Source: Planctomycetota bacterium (lineage in GTDB: Bacteria; Planctomycetota; Phycisphaerae; Phycisphaerales; Phycisphaeraceae). From it: a stretch of 64,000 nt of DNA. A program made the position numbers and the translations under genes. Shown here piece after piece: positions 46,650 through 55,046 of the stretch. The DNA is taken from the NCBI GenBank assembly GCA_024276075.1, contig JAJRXX010000062.1, forward strand, positions 140,257 to 204,256, given 5' to 3'. The notes beneath the pieces are model-generated. The model searched no databases and was not told the DNA's origin. It saw only the letters and a list, made by a program, of their open reading frames with translations. Within the stretch, counting starts at the first letter, position 1. Each line of letters begins with the position of its first letter.

Positions 46650-47459
46650 ATGTTTAAGACACTGAGCATCGTGATCCCGGTCTACAATGAACGCGACCTG
46701 CTGCCCCATGTCATCGAACGTGTCAACGAAGTACCACTACCCACCGGCATACGCAGGCAGATTATCGTCGTGGACGACTGTTCCACCGACGGCACCACCG
46801 ACGTCCTGCACGACCTGGCACACCAGTACCCGAACCTGGACGCTCACTTCCACCAGATAAACCGCGGCAAGGGCGCTGCGCTGCGTACCGGCTTTACACG
46901 CGCCACCGGCGATATCGTCCTGATCCAGGACGCCGACCTTGAATACGACCCTCGCGAGTACACCCAACTGCTCAAGCCGATCCTCGAAGGCCAGGCAGAC
47001 GTCGTCTACGGCTCACGATTCATAGGCGAGACCCACCGCGTGCTCTATTATTGGCACAGCTTGGGCAACCGCTTCCTGACGATGCTCAGCAACATGTTCA
47101 GCAACATCAACCTCACCGACATGGAGTGCTGCTACAAGCTCTTTCGTCGGCCGGTGATCAACATGCTCATCCCCACCCTCCGCGAGGACCGGTTCGGATT
47201 CGAGCCCGAGATCACCGCCAAGGTTTCCAAGATGAGCGCTCGGATCTACGAGGTCCCCGTGAGCTACGCCGGGCGAACCTACAAAGAAGGCAAGAAGATC
47301 AACTGGAAAGACGGCTTCTCCGCACTGCGCTGCATCATGCGGTACAACCTATTCCCTGGGAGCATCCCCACACTCGCCGAGACCGCGACACCCCTACCTC
47401 AGATACGCCCCGCCGCTGGGCCTGTGATCGCTCGCACCACAGCCCGCAAAGCAGCGTAA
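46650..47459 (+). CDS. GT2 family glycosyltransferase (dolichyl-phosphate mannosyltransferase-like)
   Basis: 269 residues. GT-A fold: [44 protein letters not shown], the DxD motif in [11 protein letters not shown], then VVYGSRF and [11 protein letters not shown]. The pattern is that of DPM1-like enzymes, which load a sugar from a nucleotide donor onto polyprenyl phosphate. No C-terminal membrane helices. Paired with the divergent GT39-like gene it suggests a lipid-linked donor step followed by extracytoplasmic transfer (inference). Confidence 0.92.
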   Translation: MFKTLSIVIPVYNERDLLPHVIERVNEVPLPTGIRRQIIVVDDCSTDGTTDVLHDLAHQYPNLDAHFHQINRGKGAALRTGFTRATGDIVLIQDADLEYDPREYTQLLKPILEGQADVVYGSRFIGETHRVLYYWHSLGNRFLTMLSNMFSNINLTDMECCYKLFRRPVINMLIPTLREDRFGFEPEITAKVSKMSARIYEVPVSYAGRTYKEGKKINWKDGFSALRCIMRYNLFPGSIPTLAETATPLPQIRPAAGPVIARTTARKAA

Positions 47460-47510
47460 GACGGATCGCGCCGATCAACGACTCGATCCTATTTGTGGCA
47501 TCCGTTTTCT

Positions 47511-47635
47511 TCTCCCCTCCCTGTCAGGGAGGGGCTGGGGGAGGGTTGCGCGTCCATGATTTACGAGGGTTTCATCCCCTCACCCTGCCTCTCCCCTCAA
47601 GGGGAGAGGAGCTTGGAATCAGCTTTCAAAATCTT
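47511..47635 (+). repeat. Pyrimidine/purine-rich repeat, copy D
   Basis: Full-length copy: tctcccctccctgtcaggga, ggggctgggggaggg, core cgtccatgatttacgagggt, then gcctctcccctcaaggggag. The two halves fold separately. Located after the GT2 gene. Confidence 0.82.
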
Positions 47636-47645
47636 GCCAATTAAC

Positions 47646-47720
47646 ACCGCTCCTCGCTACGCAACGCAACGGCTCGTGCCGCTCATAACGAGCCGCGACC
47701 GTCAGGGAGCGGTCTTTTTT
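47646..47720 (+). terminator. Terminator-like hairpin built from the gagccgcgaccgtcagggag module
   Basis: ACCGCTCC (47646-47653) pairs with GGAGCGGT (47706-47713), and inside it CGGCTCGT (47670-47677) pairs with ACGAGCCG (47688-47695). The outer stem is followed by C and six T. The right arm is the same module seen at 30542, 36808 and 62731. It may terminate transcription after the GT2 gene. Confidence 0.6.
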
Positions 47721-47838
47721 CCCCGTTGAGCCAACGGCTATCCCTGATATATTGAATTACGCATAGCATGGCCCAGAGCCTTGCTCAACGGAATTCCGGT
47801 TAATCATCGGTTATGCGCAATGAGGTCTCAAGGAATCG

Positions 47839-48630
47839 ATGTCAGACCTAACCGCCATCGAAAAGCGTAAGCTTGAACGTGCCCTCGGGATGGAAAGTGG
47901 TTATGTGTTGGGCTTCTCCAATCGAACATTCGCCGAATTCTTTCTCGATAGTTTTAGAATTGACATCTACGATACCAAGTACGACTACGGTTCCGGGTCA
48001 AAGGCAAATCGGATGCGTGCATTCTGGGACCGCGAAAGTAATTACTTGGTCGGACAGGTACTTGATCTGCTCTTCACTGAGTGGGATGAGTTCAAGGGGT
48101 ATGGCGCACCAGATGAGGCCCCGAAGGAATGCCTTCGTATTGTCCGCCGGCTGAAAGAGAGTGCGCCCGTTCCTGATATAGAGGCGGTAACACCCAATGT
48201 TGAAGATCAGTCTTTTGAAACCTTGGCACGCTCAGTTCGGGAGTCGATTGACAAAAACGAACCTGAGACAGGCCTCGATCGGCTTCACACTTTCGTAGTG
48301 AAGTATTTTCGTGTTCTCTGCGAAAGCAAGGGAATCGCAATACCACGGGAGAAGCCCCTACATAGCCTTGTTGGCGAATATGTGAAGACTCTGAGGCGAG
48401 AAGGCGTCATTGAATCGGATATGACGGAACGGATACTGAAGTCGAGCATTTCTGTTATGGAAGCTTTTAATCGCGTGAGGAACGAACAGAGCTTCGCGCA
48501 CGACAACGAAGTGCTAACTTACAACGAAAGCCTCTTGATCTTCAGTCACGTGACTAGTTCGATCAAATTCATTGAAGCCATCGAGAATCGGGACACAAAG
48601 ATACCAGCTGCCGCAGACGCCGCTCCATAG
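47839..48630 (+). CDS. Abortive-infection-like protein (Abi C-terminal type)
   Basis: 263 residues. The N-terminal 80 residues (LTAIEKRKLERALGMESGYV and LGFSNRTFAEFFLDS) match an N-terminal domain I know from AbiJ-like and other phage-defence proteins. The C-terminal 120 residues, with helical VKYFRVLCESKGI ... ISVMEAFNRVRNEQSFAHDN, look like the Abi_C domain, whose end carries a conserved R-N-x-x-(S/G)-x-(A/G)-H motif, here RNEQSFAHD. Base composition is visibly richer in A+T than its neighbours and it sits alone inside the glycan locus, flanked by repeats. Acquisition by transfer is likely. The mechanism is unknown. Confidence 0.65.
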   Translation: MSDLTAIEKRKLERALGMESGYVLGFSNRTFAEFFLDSFRIDIYDTKYDYGSGSKANRMRAFWDRESNYLVGQVLDLLFTEWDEFKGYGAPDEAPKECLRIVRRLKESAPVPDIEAVTPNVEDQSFETLARSVRESIDKNEPETGLDRLHTFVVKYFRVLCESKGIAIPREKPLHSLVGEYVKTLRREGVIESDMTERILKSSISVMEAFNRVRNEQSFAHDNEVLTYNESLLIFSHVTSSIKFIEAIENRDTKIPAAADAAP

Positions 48631-48759
48631 CCCCCCCACATCGGGGCTCGACAGATGACACAGCTTATTCGCAAATTTTCGTGCTACGCTACGCGTCGAT
48701 CACGCCCGGGACGCGGTTCCGCTGAAGGCTGTGCTGATTTGACCCGTATCCCCGCCCGC

Positions 48760-49785
48760 TTACGCTGCAGCCCTCAGACTGGCTTTACTGGCTACTGACT
48801 TGGCGGCGTCGGCTTCGGCTAGCCTCAGGTCTTCCTGCACCATCTCCCGCACGAGCTGCTCGAACGGTACCGTGTGCGACCAGCCCAGTGTCCGCTTGGC
48901 TTTGGACGGATCGCCCAGCAGCACCTGCACCTCAGCGGGACGTAGGAAACGCGGGTCGATCACCACGTGGTCCTGGTAGTCGAGCCCGACGCAGGCAAAC
49001 GCCGCTTGTGCCAATTCACGCACCGAATGCATGGTTCCCGTCGCAATCACATAATCATCCGGCTCGTCCTGCTGGAGCATCAGCCACATGGCGTGCACGT
49101 AGTCCCGTGCGTGGCCCCAGTCTCGCTTGGCGTCGAGGTTGCCCAGGCGCACTTCGGTGGCTAACCCGAGCTTGATCCGCGCTGCGTGGCGAGTGATCTT
49201 GCGCGTCACGAACTCGAAACCGCGCCGCGGCGACTCGTGGTTGTACAAGATGCCCGACGTGGCGTGCAGACCGTAGGCTTCACGATAATTCCGCGTCAGG
49301 TGAAAGCCGGCGACCTTTGATATTCCATAAGCTGACCGTGGATGAAACGGCGTCGCTTCGTCCTGAGGCGTCTGATGCACCCTGCCGAACATCTCGCTCG
49401 ACGCGGCGAAGTAAAACTTGCACGACGGGGCAGCCTCTTTCAACGCCGACAGGAGGTAGTGCGTCCCGTTGATGTTCGTGTTGAGCGTGGAGAACTCGTC
49501 GTCGAACGATTGGCTCACGAAGCTCTGCGCCGCCAGGTGGTAGCACTCATCAGGTTCGACGCGCTGCACCACCTTGAACAGGCTCGGGTAGCTCTCGAGC
49601 GACGCTGAGTGGATGTGGATATCGTCGAGCAATCCCAACACACGCCGCATCCGGTGATCGGGGTCCTCGATAGCGGTCCGCCGTACCGTGCCGTGCACCT
49701 CGTAGCCCTTTTCCAATAGCAACTCTGCCAGGTACGACCCGTCCTGACCCGTGATCCCCGTGATTAATGCTCGTTTTTTGTTCAT
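48760..49785 (-). CDS. gmd: GDP-mannose 4,6-dehydratase
   Basis: Short-chain dehydrogenase making GDP-4-keto-6-deoxymannose, precursor of GDP-fucose, rhamnose or perosamine. 341 residues with the cofactor motif ALITGITGQDGSYLAELLLE, the NADP-contact HGTVRR, AASSEMFGRVHQTPQDE, catalytic Tyr/Lys in SAYGISKVAGFHLTRNYREA and NHESPRRGFEFVTRKIT, which are strongly Gmd-specific. It belongs to the surface-glycan locus. The next enzyme (Fcl, Rmd or Per) is not in the window. Confidence 0.95.
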   Translation of the reverse strand: MNKKRALITGITGQDGSYLAELLLEKGYEVHGTVRRTAIEDPDHRMRRVLGLLDDIHIHSASLESYPSLFKVVQRVEPDECYHLAAQSFVSQSFDDEFSTLNTNINGTHYLLSALKEAAPSCKFYFAASSEMFGRVHQTPQDEATPFHPRSAYGISKVAGFHLTRNYREAYGLHATSGILYNHESPRRGFEFVTRKITRHAARIKLGLATEVRLGNLDAKRDWGHARDYVHAMWLMLQQDEPDDYVIATGTMHSVRELAQAAFACVGLDYQDHVVIDPRFLRPAEVQVLLGDPSKAKRTLGWSHTVPFEQLVREMVQEDLRLAEADAAKSVASKASLRAAA

Positions 49786-49829
49786 AGTTGTTTTCTTTGC
49801 TGTTCTTGGACAAACCTCGCAGCTTGTGA

Positions 49830-51158
49830 TTATGCGGCTTTGCTTACGTCCTTTGTGTCGGTCACGGACAACGACTCATGGTCGCCGTCCAGAAGCGAAT
49901 TCAGGGGCTCGAGGCAACGCTCCCAATCGTAATAGCGCTCGACTTGCCCCCGTGCCATGACCGATAATCGCGTACGCTGCGCCGGGTCGGTCAACACCTC
50001 CTCGAGGCTATCGACCCACTGATGCGGCGTGTCCGCGACGAGCAGGTGCACGCTGTCCTCAGCTTTGATCCCGTCGGCAGCCCCGCGCGAACAGACCACC
50101 GCACGCCCGCACGCCATCGCTTCGAGCACCTTCGTCTGCACACCCCGCGCGATCTGTAGGGGCGCCACGACCGCTGTCGCTTGTGCTAAGTATTGACGCA
50201 CGTCCGGCACGGGCCCCACGACCTCGACACCGGGTTGATCGCCCAACGCCTTCACCGCAGGAGTCGGGTGCCTACCGACGATCTTCAGACGCACGCCCTC
50301 GACCCGCTTGGCTAACAACGGCATCACCTCGTTGACGAACCACGCAATCCCTTGGGCATTCGGCTTGTAATTAAGCACACCCACAAACATGATGGTCTTG
50401 GTGTCTGCGTCCGGTAACGGCTGAAAATAGTCCAAATCCACTGCGTGACGCACCACGGTCAGCCCGGGGTGATCACCCACGTGTCGCCGGTATAGCTGCG
50501 CCTCAGCGTCGCTGACCACCGCGATACCGTCGAAATCATCGTATTGCCCCGCCTCGATCCGCCGCAGACGCCGCGACTCGGCCCCATAGACCCACCGCAT
50601 CGGGACTCGAGCGTGCTGCGCGTAATCGAGCCACTTGGCACTATCCACGTCCACCAAATCGATCACGTGCCTAGGCCGATTCGCACCGCCTTGTGGCTTC
50701 CTGATGCGACGCCCTATCAACTCACGAGCGTACCCGACCATGCCCGTGCAGTACGTCAGCACCACGTCGAACGGCTCATTACTGTGCCACCGCTTGATCG
50801 TTTTCGCTAACCCTCTGCGGTAATAGCACGCCGGCGTGACAGCGCCACCCGTCAGCAGCGCCGCGGCGCCACGGGCTTTGCCGTACAGGGGCGATATCCG
50901 CTGTATCGCCACGTGGTGTGCCAAGCGGTACAGCACGCGCCTCTGCTCTTTACTCACAGGCTCGTCGCTCGTGCAGGCGATCGACACGTCGTACCAGCGC
51001 GACAGGTATTCGAGTATGTGATACCCCCGGATACGGTCGCCCCTGTCGAGTGGGTAAGGCACACGGTGCGTGAGCATGAGCACGCGTCGCCGCCGCGTCG
51101 CTCGGGTAGCCCAATCGTGATCCTCGTGTTCCCAGGTAAGCGATTCACCGTCTGTCAT
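49830..51158 (-). CDS. GT4 glycosyltransferase, exosortase/PEP-CTERM-associated (TIGR03087-like)
   Basis: 442 residues. The start of the core, LMLTHRVPYPLDRGDRIRGY, the segment LARHV-like LAHHVAIQRISPL and ACYYRRGLAK recall the sugar transferases found with EpsH/exosortase systems. The C-terminal GT-B half has VGVLNYKPNAQGIAWFVNEV, KIVGRHPTPAV and the acceptor/donor loop ARGVQTKVLEAMACGRAVV. It likely adds a sugar during envelope polysaccharide synthesis. It is upstream of gmd on the same strand with about 44 bp between. Confidence 0.85.
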   Translation of the reverse strand: MTDGESLTWEHEDHDWATRATRRRRVLMLTHRVPYPLDRGDRIRGYHILEYLSRWYDVSIACTSDEPVSKEQRRVLYRLAHHVAIQRISPLYGKARGAAALLTGGAVTPACYYRRGLAKTIKRWHSNEPFDVVLTYCTGMVGYARELIGRRIRKPQGGANRPRHVIDLVDVDSAKWLDYAQHARVPMRWVYGAESRRLRRIEAGQYDDFDGIAVVSDAEAQLYRRHVGDHPGLTVVRHAVDLDYFQPLPDADTKTIMFVGVLNYKPNAQGIAWFVNEVMPLLAKRVEGVRLKIVGRHPTPAVKALGDQPGVEVVGPVPDVRQYLAQATAVVAPLQIARGVQTKVLEAMACGRAVVCSRGAADGIKAEDSVHLLVADTPHQWVDSLEEVLTDPAQRTRLSVMARGQVERYYDWERCLEPLNSLLDGDHESLSVTDTKDVSKAA

Positions 51159-51292
51159 GACAAACCTCGACGTGTATCGAACAACTCACCCGCAAGCGGT
51201 GTAACCGTTACGACCGTTAATATCGGCAAATTCGGACCCTCACTATTGCCTTTCAAGCTACATTCAGGCACGTGGCCGATAAGAATGCTGCC

Positions 51293-52546
51293 ATGCCTCA
51301 CACCACCACACCGCCCGATAACATCGCAGCCGAGGACCAACCCGGTTCGACTGAGCTGGTCGTCTTCTCCGATGACTGGGGCCGCCACCCCTCGAGCTGC
51401 CAGCATCTGACCAGCCACCTGCTCGCTCGCCACCGGGTCTTGTGGGTCAATACGATCGGCACGCGCCGGCCGCGGCTATCAATCGAAGACGTGACCAAGG
51501 TCGCCGCCAAGCTCCGCCGGTGGTTTGTCTCGTCGCCGGACAACGAATCGCTCCCCGCCAACCTCACCGTGATTAATCCGCGTATGTACCCCGGGTTTCG
51601 CACACGCTGGCAGCGCCGTCTCAACGCGCACCTGATCAGCCAATCTGTGAACCGCGCACTGGGCCCCCGCCGCCCCGGTCAGCGGCGCGTCGTGGTCACC
51701 ACCGTGCCCATCGTCGCTGACCTGATCGATCGGCTCGACGTAGATCGCTGGGTCTACTACTGCGTGGACGACTTCTCGGTTTGGCCTGGACTGGACGGAA
51801 CAATCATCGACGAGATGGAACGTCAACTGGTTCGCCAAGCAGACGGAGTCGTCGCGGTTTCACAGACCTTGTGTCAACGACTACAGACCATGGGGGGCCA
51901 GCCGCACCTGCTCACACACGGGATCAATCCAGCGGACTGGGAATTACAAGCCAATAAGACCGATCTGCCTGCTTGGTGGGCCACGCTCAAGCCACCGGTT
52001 CTGTTGTTCTGGGGTGTGGTCGACCGTCGCCTGGACACCGCCTGGTGCCAAGCCTTGGCGCAGCGCTGCGGCACACTCGTGCTCGTGGGTCCACAGCAAT
52101 CGCCCGACCCCGCATTGAACGCGATCAGCAAGCTGCACATGCCCGGCCCCGTGCCGTATCGCGACCTGCCCGCACTCGCCGGGGCCGCACACGTGCTCGT
52201 TATGCCCTACGCCGACCTACCCGTGACACGCGCGATTCAGCCGCTGAAGCTCAAGGAATACCTTGCAACCGGCAAACCCGCCGTCGTGCGCAAGCTACCC
52301 TCGACCACGCCGTGGGCCGACACCGCCGACGTCGTCGATAACATCGACGAGTTGGTCGAGTTCGCTTCGCTCCGCGCACGCACCGACACGCCCACCCACC
52401 AGCACGAATCCCGCCTACGCCGCCTCGCTACTGAATCGTGGAGCGTCAAGGCGCAACAACTCGATCAAATCCTGCTCGACGATGCCAGCGACGCCTGGGT
52501 ATCACACCCTTTCAAGCAGGGGCCGCACAACAAGCACGCCGCGTAA
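51293..52546 (+). CDS. Glycosyltransferase, GT-B fold
   Basis: 417 residues from the ATG at 51293 (MPHTTTPPD). A GTG at 51272 is an alternative. N-terminal LVVFSDDWGRHPSSCQHLTS and HRVLWVNTIGTRRP resemble exosortase-linked glycosyltransferases that read ... DWGRHPSS...HL. Central YYCVDDFSVWPGLD and VSQTLCQRL, then the donor-binding half LLFWGVVDRRLD and IQPLKLKEYLATGKPAV. Substrate unknown. Divergent from the GT4 gene at 51158. Confidence 0.85.
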   Translation: MPHTTTPPDNIAAEDQPGSTELVVFSDDWGRHPSSCQHLTSHLLARHRVLWVNTIGTRRPRLSIEDVTKVAAKLRRWFVSSPDNESLPANLTVINPRMYPGFRTRWQRRLNAHLISQSVNRALGPRRPGQRRVVVTTVPIVADLIDRLDVDRWVYYCVDDFSVWPGLDGTIIDEMERQLVRQADGVVAVSQTLCQRLQTMGGQPHLLTHGINPADWELQANKTDLPAWWATLKPPVLLFWGVVDRRLDTAWCQALAQRCGTLVLVGPQQSPDPALNAISKLHMPGPVPYRDLPALAGAAHVLVMPYADLPVTRAIQPLKLKEYLATGKPAVVRKLPSTTPWADTADVVDNIDELVEFASLRARTDTPTHQHESRLRRLATESWSVKAQQLDQILLDDASDAWVSHPFKQGPHNKHAA

Positions 52547-52629
52547 CCCGCTTGATACCAAATCCCATTCGAAACCTCCACGCACACGGACGCGGGCGTT
52601 GATGTAGTAATGGCCTAAAGCCGATTTCA

Positions 52630-52750
52630 TAACTCCCCTCCCTGTCAGGGAGGGGCTGGGGGGAGGGTCGAGCGTCCATGATTTGCGAGGCTTTCACCCC
52701 TGGCCCTACCTCTCCCCTGGAGGGGAGAGGGGTTTTAAAACAGCTTCTAA
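52630..52750 (+). repeat. Pyrimidine/purine-rich repeat, copy E
   Basis: Full-length copy: actcccctccctgtcaggga, gggctggggggaggg, core cgtccatgatttgcgaggct, then acctctcccctggaggggag, ending ttttaaaacagcttcta. It adjoins a partial ATACGCAATGCGTAT module just downstream, as copy A adjoins copy 1. Confidence 0.82.
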
Positions 52751-52756
52751 TACCCA

Positions 52757-52785
52757 ACGCTCTAAAACTTACGCAATGCGTATAA
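52757..52785 (+). repeat. ATACGCAATGCGTAT repeat, remnant (copy 5)
   Basis: Only the right end of the module remains: acgctctaaaacttacgcaa followed by tgcgtata. The palindrome TTACGCAATGCGTAT is at 52769-52783. It lies in the leader of the methyltransferase gene, about 57 bp before its start. Confidence 0.7.
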
Positions 52786-52841
52786 ACCCCCCAACCCGGA
52801 TAACCGATACATCCGATACCTCGCTCGCGGAAGGAGAGGCA

Positions 52842-53633
52842 ATGTCGGATACGCTAAATCTTAACGGCCGCTTGAACCGTGAGTTCGAACACTTTGAAAA
52901 CCATTACGCCCAAGAAGCCGCACAGGGTATCGACCCGCTGAGCGACTTCGATAGGCACCGTTACACCAACCCACCAGCCAACACGATCTACCCACGCGAG
53001 TTCTACTACCACCTGCTAAACCCGCTGCGTGGCAAGGACGTGCTTGAAATCGCCTGTGGCAACGGCATCGACGCCTCCATTTGTGGGTACAACGGCGCCA
53101 ACGTCCACGCCTACGACATCACCAATCAATCGATCCAGATGACGCGCAAGCGCGCCGAAGCCAACGGCGTGTCAGACCGTGTTAATCTCCAAGTCTGTGG
53201 CGGATTCGACCAGGCATTTTCAGGTCAAAAATTCGACCACGTCATTGGGTACGCTGCGCTGCACCACATCCCCATGGACGGGTTGTCGCAGATGGTCTAC
53301 GACCGTCTCAAGCCAGGCGGGGTCGCCGTCTTTGCCGAGCCGGTGATTAACTCCAAGCTGCTCGACGCCGTGCGCCAACGCATCCCCTTCTACCACGTGC
53401 AACCGACCGAAGACGAGGTGCCCCTGAACGACGGTGACATCACCGAGTTCGCCAAGCCGTTTGACCGCATCGTCCGCCGTGAGTTCCAGGTCATCAGCCG
53501 AATCTGGCCGTTCTTCCCGAACAATTGGCCACTGGCTGTCTCGCTGCACTGGCTCGACTACCACCTGCTCAAACTCCCGTTCATGAGGCGGTTCGCCTCA
53601 GTGGTGGTTTTCGGACTCTACCGGGATCGGTGA
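52842..53633 (+). CDS. SAM-dependent methyltransferase
   Basis: 263 residues from the ATG at 52842, which has an excellent Shine-Dalgarno sequence (aaggagaggc). Class I fold: motif I VLEIACGNGID (about 65-75), VHAYDITNQSIQM, VCGGFDQAF and VIGYAALHHIPMDG, then VYDRLKPGGVAVFAEPV. The C-terminal part is hydrophobic and may contact a membrane. It probably methylates a glycan or glycolipid, judged from the locus. The frame is open further upstream across the repeat, but that part is not coding-like. Confidence 0.88.
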   Translation: MSDTLNLNGRLNREFEHFENHYAQEAAQGIDPLSDFDRHRYTNPPANTIYPREFYYHLLNPLRGKDVLEIACGNGIDASICGYNGANVHAYDITNQSIQMTRKRAEANGVSDRVNLQVCGGFDQAFSGQKFDHVIGYAALHHIPMDGLSQMVYDRLKPGGVAVFAEPVINSKLLDAVRQRIPFYHVQPTEDEVPLNDGDITEFAKPFDRIVRREFQVISRIWPFFPNNWPLAVSLHWLDYHLLKLPFMRRFASVVVFGLYRDR

Positions 53634-53700
53634 ATCCAGAGCGGGGCCAAACGACGATCTAAAAGGTGAATCTCACTCATCAAGACCGGAGCCCAACGGG

Positions 53701-54987
53701 ATGACCCCTGCCAAGAAACGCTTTGCCGCTTTTGCCGCCGCGACACTGATGCTCATCGCCGTGGCGATCGAGTTGACGTTACAAGCCGCGTACCAGCTAT
53801 CACCAACGGTTGAATTTCAACTGGCGCTTCCGGGTACCGTCTCCAAGATCGACGACGAGCGCTTGGGCTGGCGGGGGCACCCGGGAAACCCTCAGCACGA
53901 CCGCAAAGGTTTCCGCAATCCCTATGTACCCAAGCGTGCCGACGTCGTCGCCATGGGCGATTCGCAAACATACGGCTACCACGTTCAGGCGGATGAAGCC
54001 TGGCCGCGACGACTCGAAGAATCGACCGGCCTGACCAGCTACAGCATGGCGTACGGCGGTTACGGACCGGTTCACAGCCTGCTGCTGTGGGACGAAGCCA
54101 TGGCGTTACAGCCCAAGGTCGTCATCGAAGCGATGTACTCGGGCAACGACCTTTTTGAAGCGTTTAAACTCGTCTACTACGAAAACCAGGCACCCTGGCT
54201 CAAGTCCACCGAGCCCACGATCATTAACACCATCGAACGCGCGGAAAAAGACCAAACCGTCAAGGACAAGATCAGCCGGGTCTACTGGATGGGCCAACCA
54301 CCCGTCATTAGCACCCCGAAGCTGACCGACTCCGCTCTGCGAAACATCATCTCCAAATACTACCGCACCTATGGGCTTCTACGCACGATCAAAAACGCAG
54401 CGGTCAGAGCGGTGTACGGCAAACCGCCGCGTCCGGAGATCGAAACCGATTGGGACGTGAATAAGCAATACGTTTCGCAGCACAAGGACTACTGCATCGC
54501 CTTTGAAGACGGATCGATCCGTACCGTGATGAATCCCTTCTGCCGTGCATTGGCAATGGACCTAGACGACCCGCGCATCGCTGAGGGACACCGCATCGCG
54601 CTGCGTGCCAACCGTGCCATGGCCCAACGGGCACGCGAAGCGGGGATCGAATTCATCGTCCTGATGATCCCCACCAAGGAACTGGTCTTCAGCGATGTTG
54701 TCCTGCGGTCAGGATTCGAGATGCCCATCGCTTACTACGACGCGGTCAAAAACGAACGACGCATGTGGCAGGCGACCAAACGATACTTTGACCAGCACGA
54801 AATCGAGTACATCGACCCGCTCGATACCCTGAGGCAGCGGCTAGCCGACGGCGCGCAGCCGTTTCACATCTCTCTTGACACGCACCTGAACCCCGAGGGA
54901 CACCGAGTCGTAACCGAGCTGATTAACACCCATCTCGCCGATCAGAACAAGATACACCACCCGCCCCTGCTGGCGTCCAAGCCGTAA
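53701..54987 (+). CDS. Membrane-anchored SGNH hydrolase-like protein
   Basis: 428 residues. One N-terminal helix (about 8-30), then an exported SGNH domain: GDSQTYG with the nucleophile Ser88, YGGYGP, SGND (147-150) and the late DTHLNPEGH with Asp and His of the catalytic set. Similar proteins (AlgX/AlgJ-like or acetyl-esterases) add or remove acetyl groups on exopolysaccharides. Placed inside the glycan locus, between a methyltransferase and a membrane transferase, it may modify the polymer outside the membrane. Confidence 0.82.
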   Translation: MTPAKKRFAAFAAATLMLIAVAIELTLQAAYQLSPTVEFQLALPGTVSKIDDERLGWRGHPGNPQHDRKGFRNPYVPKRADVVAMGDSQTYGYHVQADEAWPRRLEESTGLTSYSMAYGGYGPVHSLLLWDEAMALQPKVVIEAMYSGNDLFEAFKLVYYENQAPWLKSTEPTIINTIERAEKDQTVKDKISRVYWMGQPPVISTPKLTDSALRNIISKYYRTYGLLRTIKNAAVRAVYGKPPRPEIETDWDVNKQYVSQHKDYCIAFEDGSIRTVMNPFCRALAMDLDDPRIAEGHRIALRANRAMAQRAREAGIEFIVLMIPTKELVFSDVVLRSGFEMPIAYYDAVKNERRMWQATKRYFDQHEIEYIDPLDTLRQRLADGAQPFHISLDTHLNPEGHRVVTELINTHLADQNKIHHPPLLASKP

Positions 54988-55046
54988 CCACGACGGCGTA
55001 TCACCCATTGCACCGAAGCCCTGGTCCGCTTACCGATTCCAAACTC

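Noticed and set aside
55008..55046. TTG start extending the second GT39-like protein
   Set aside because: The added 13 residues have no family support, and the ATG at 55047 is nearer to the expected N-terminus.
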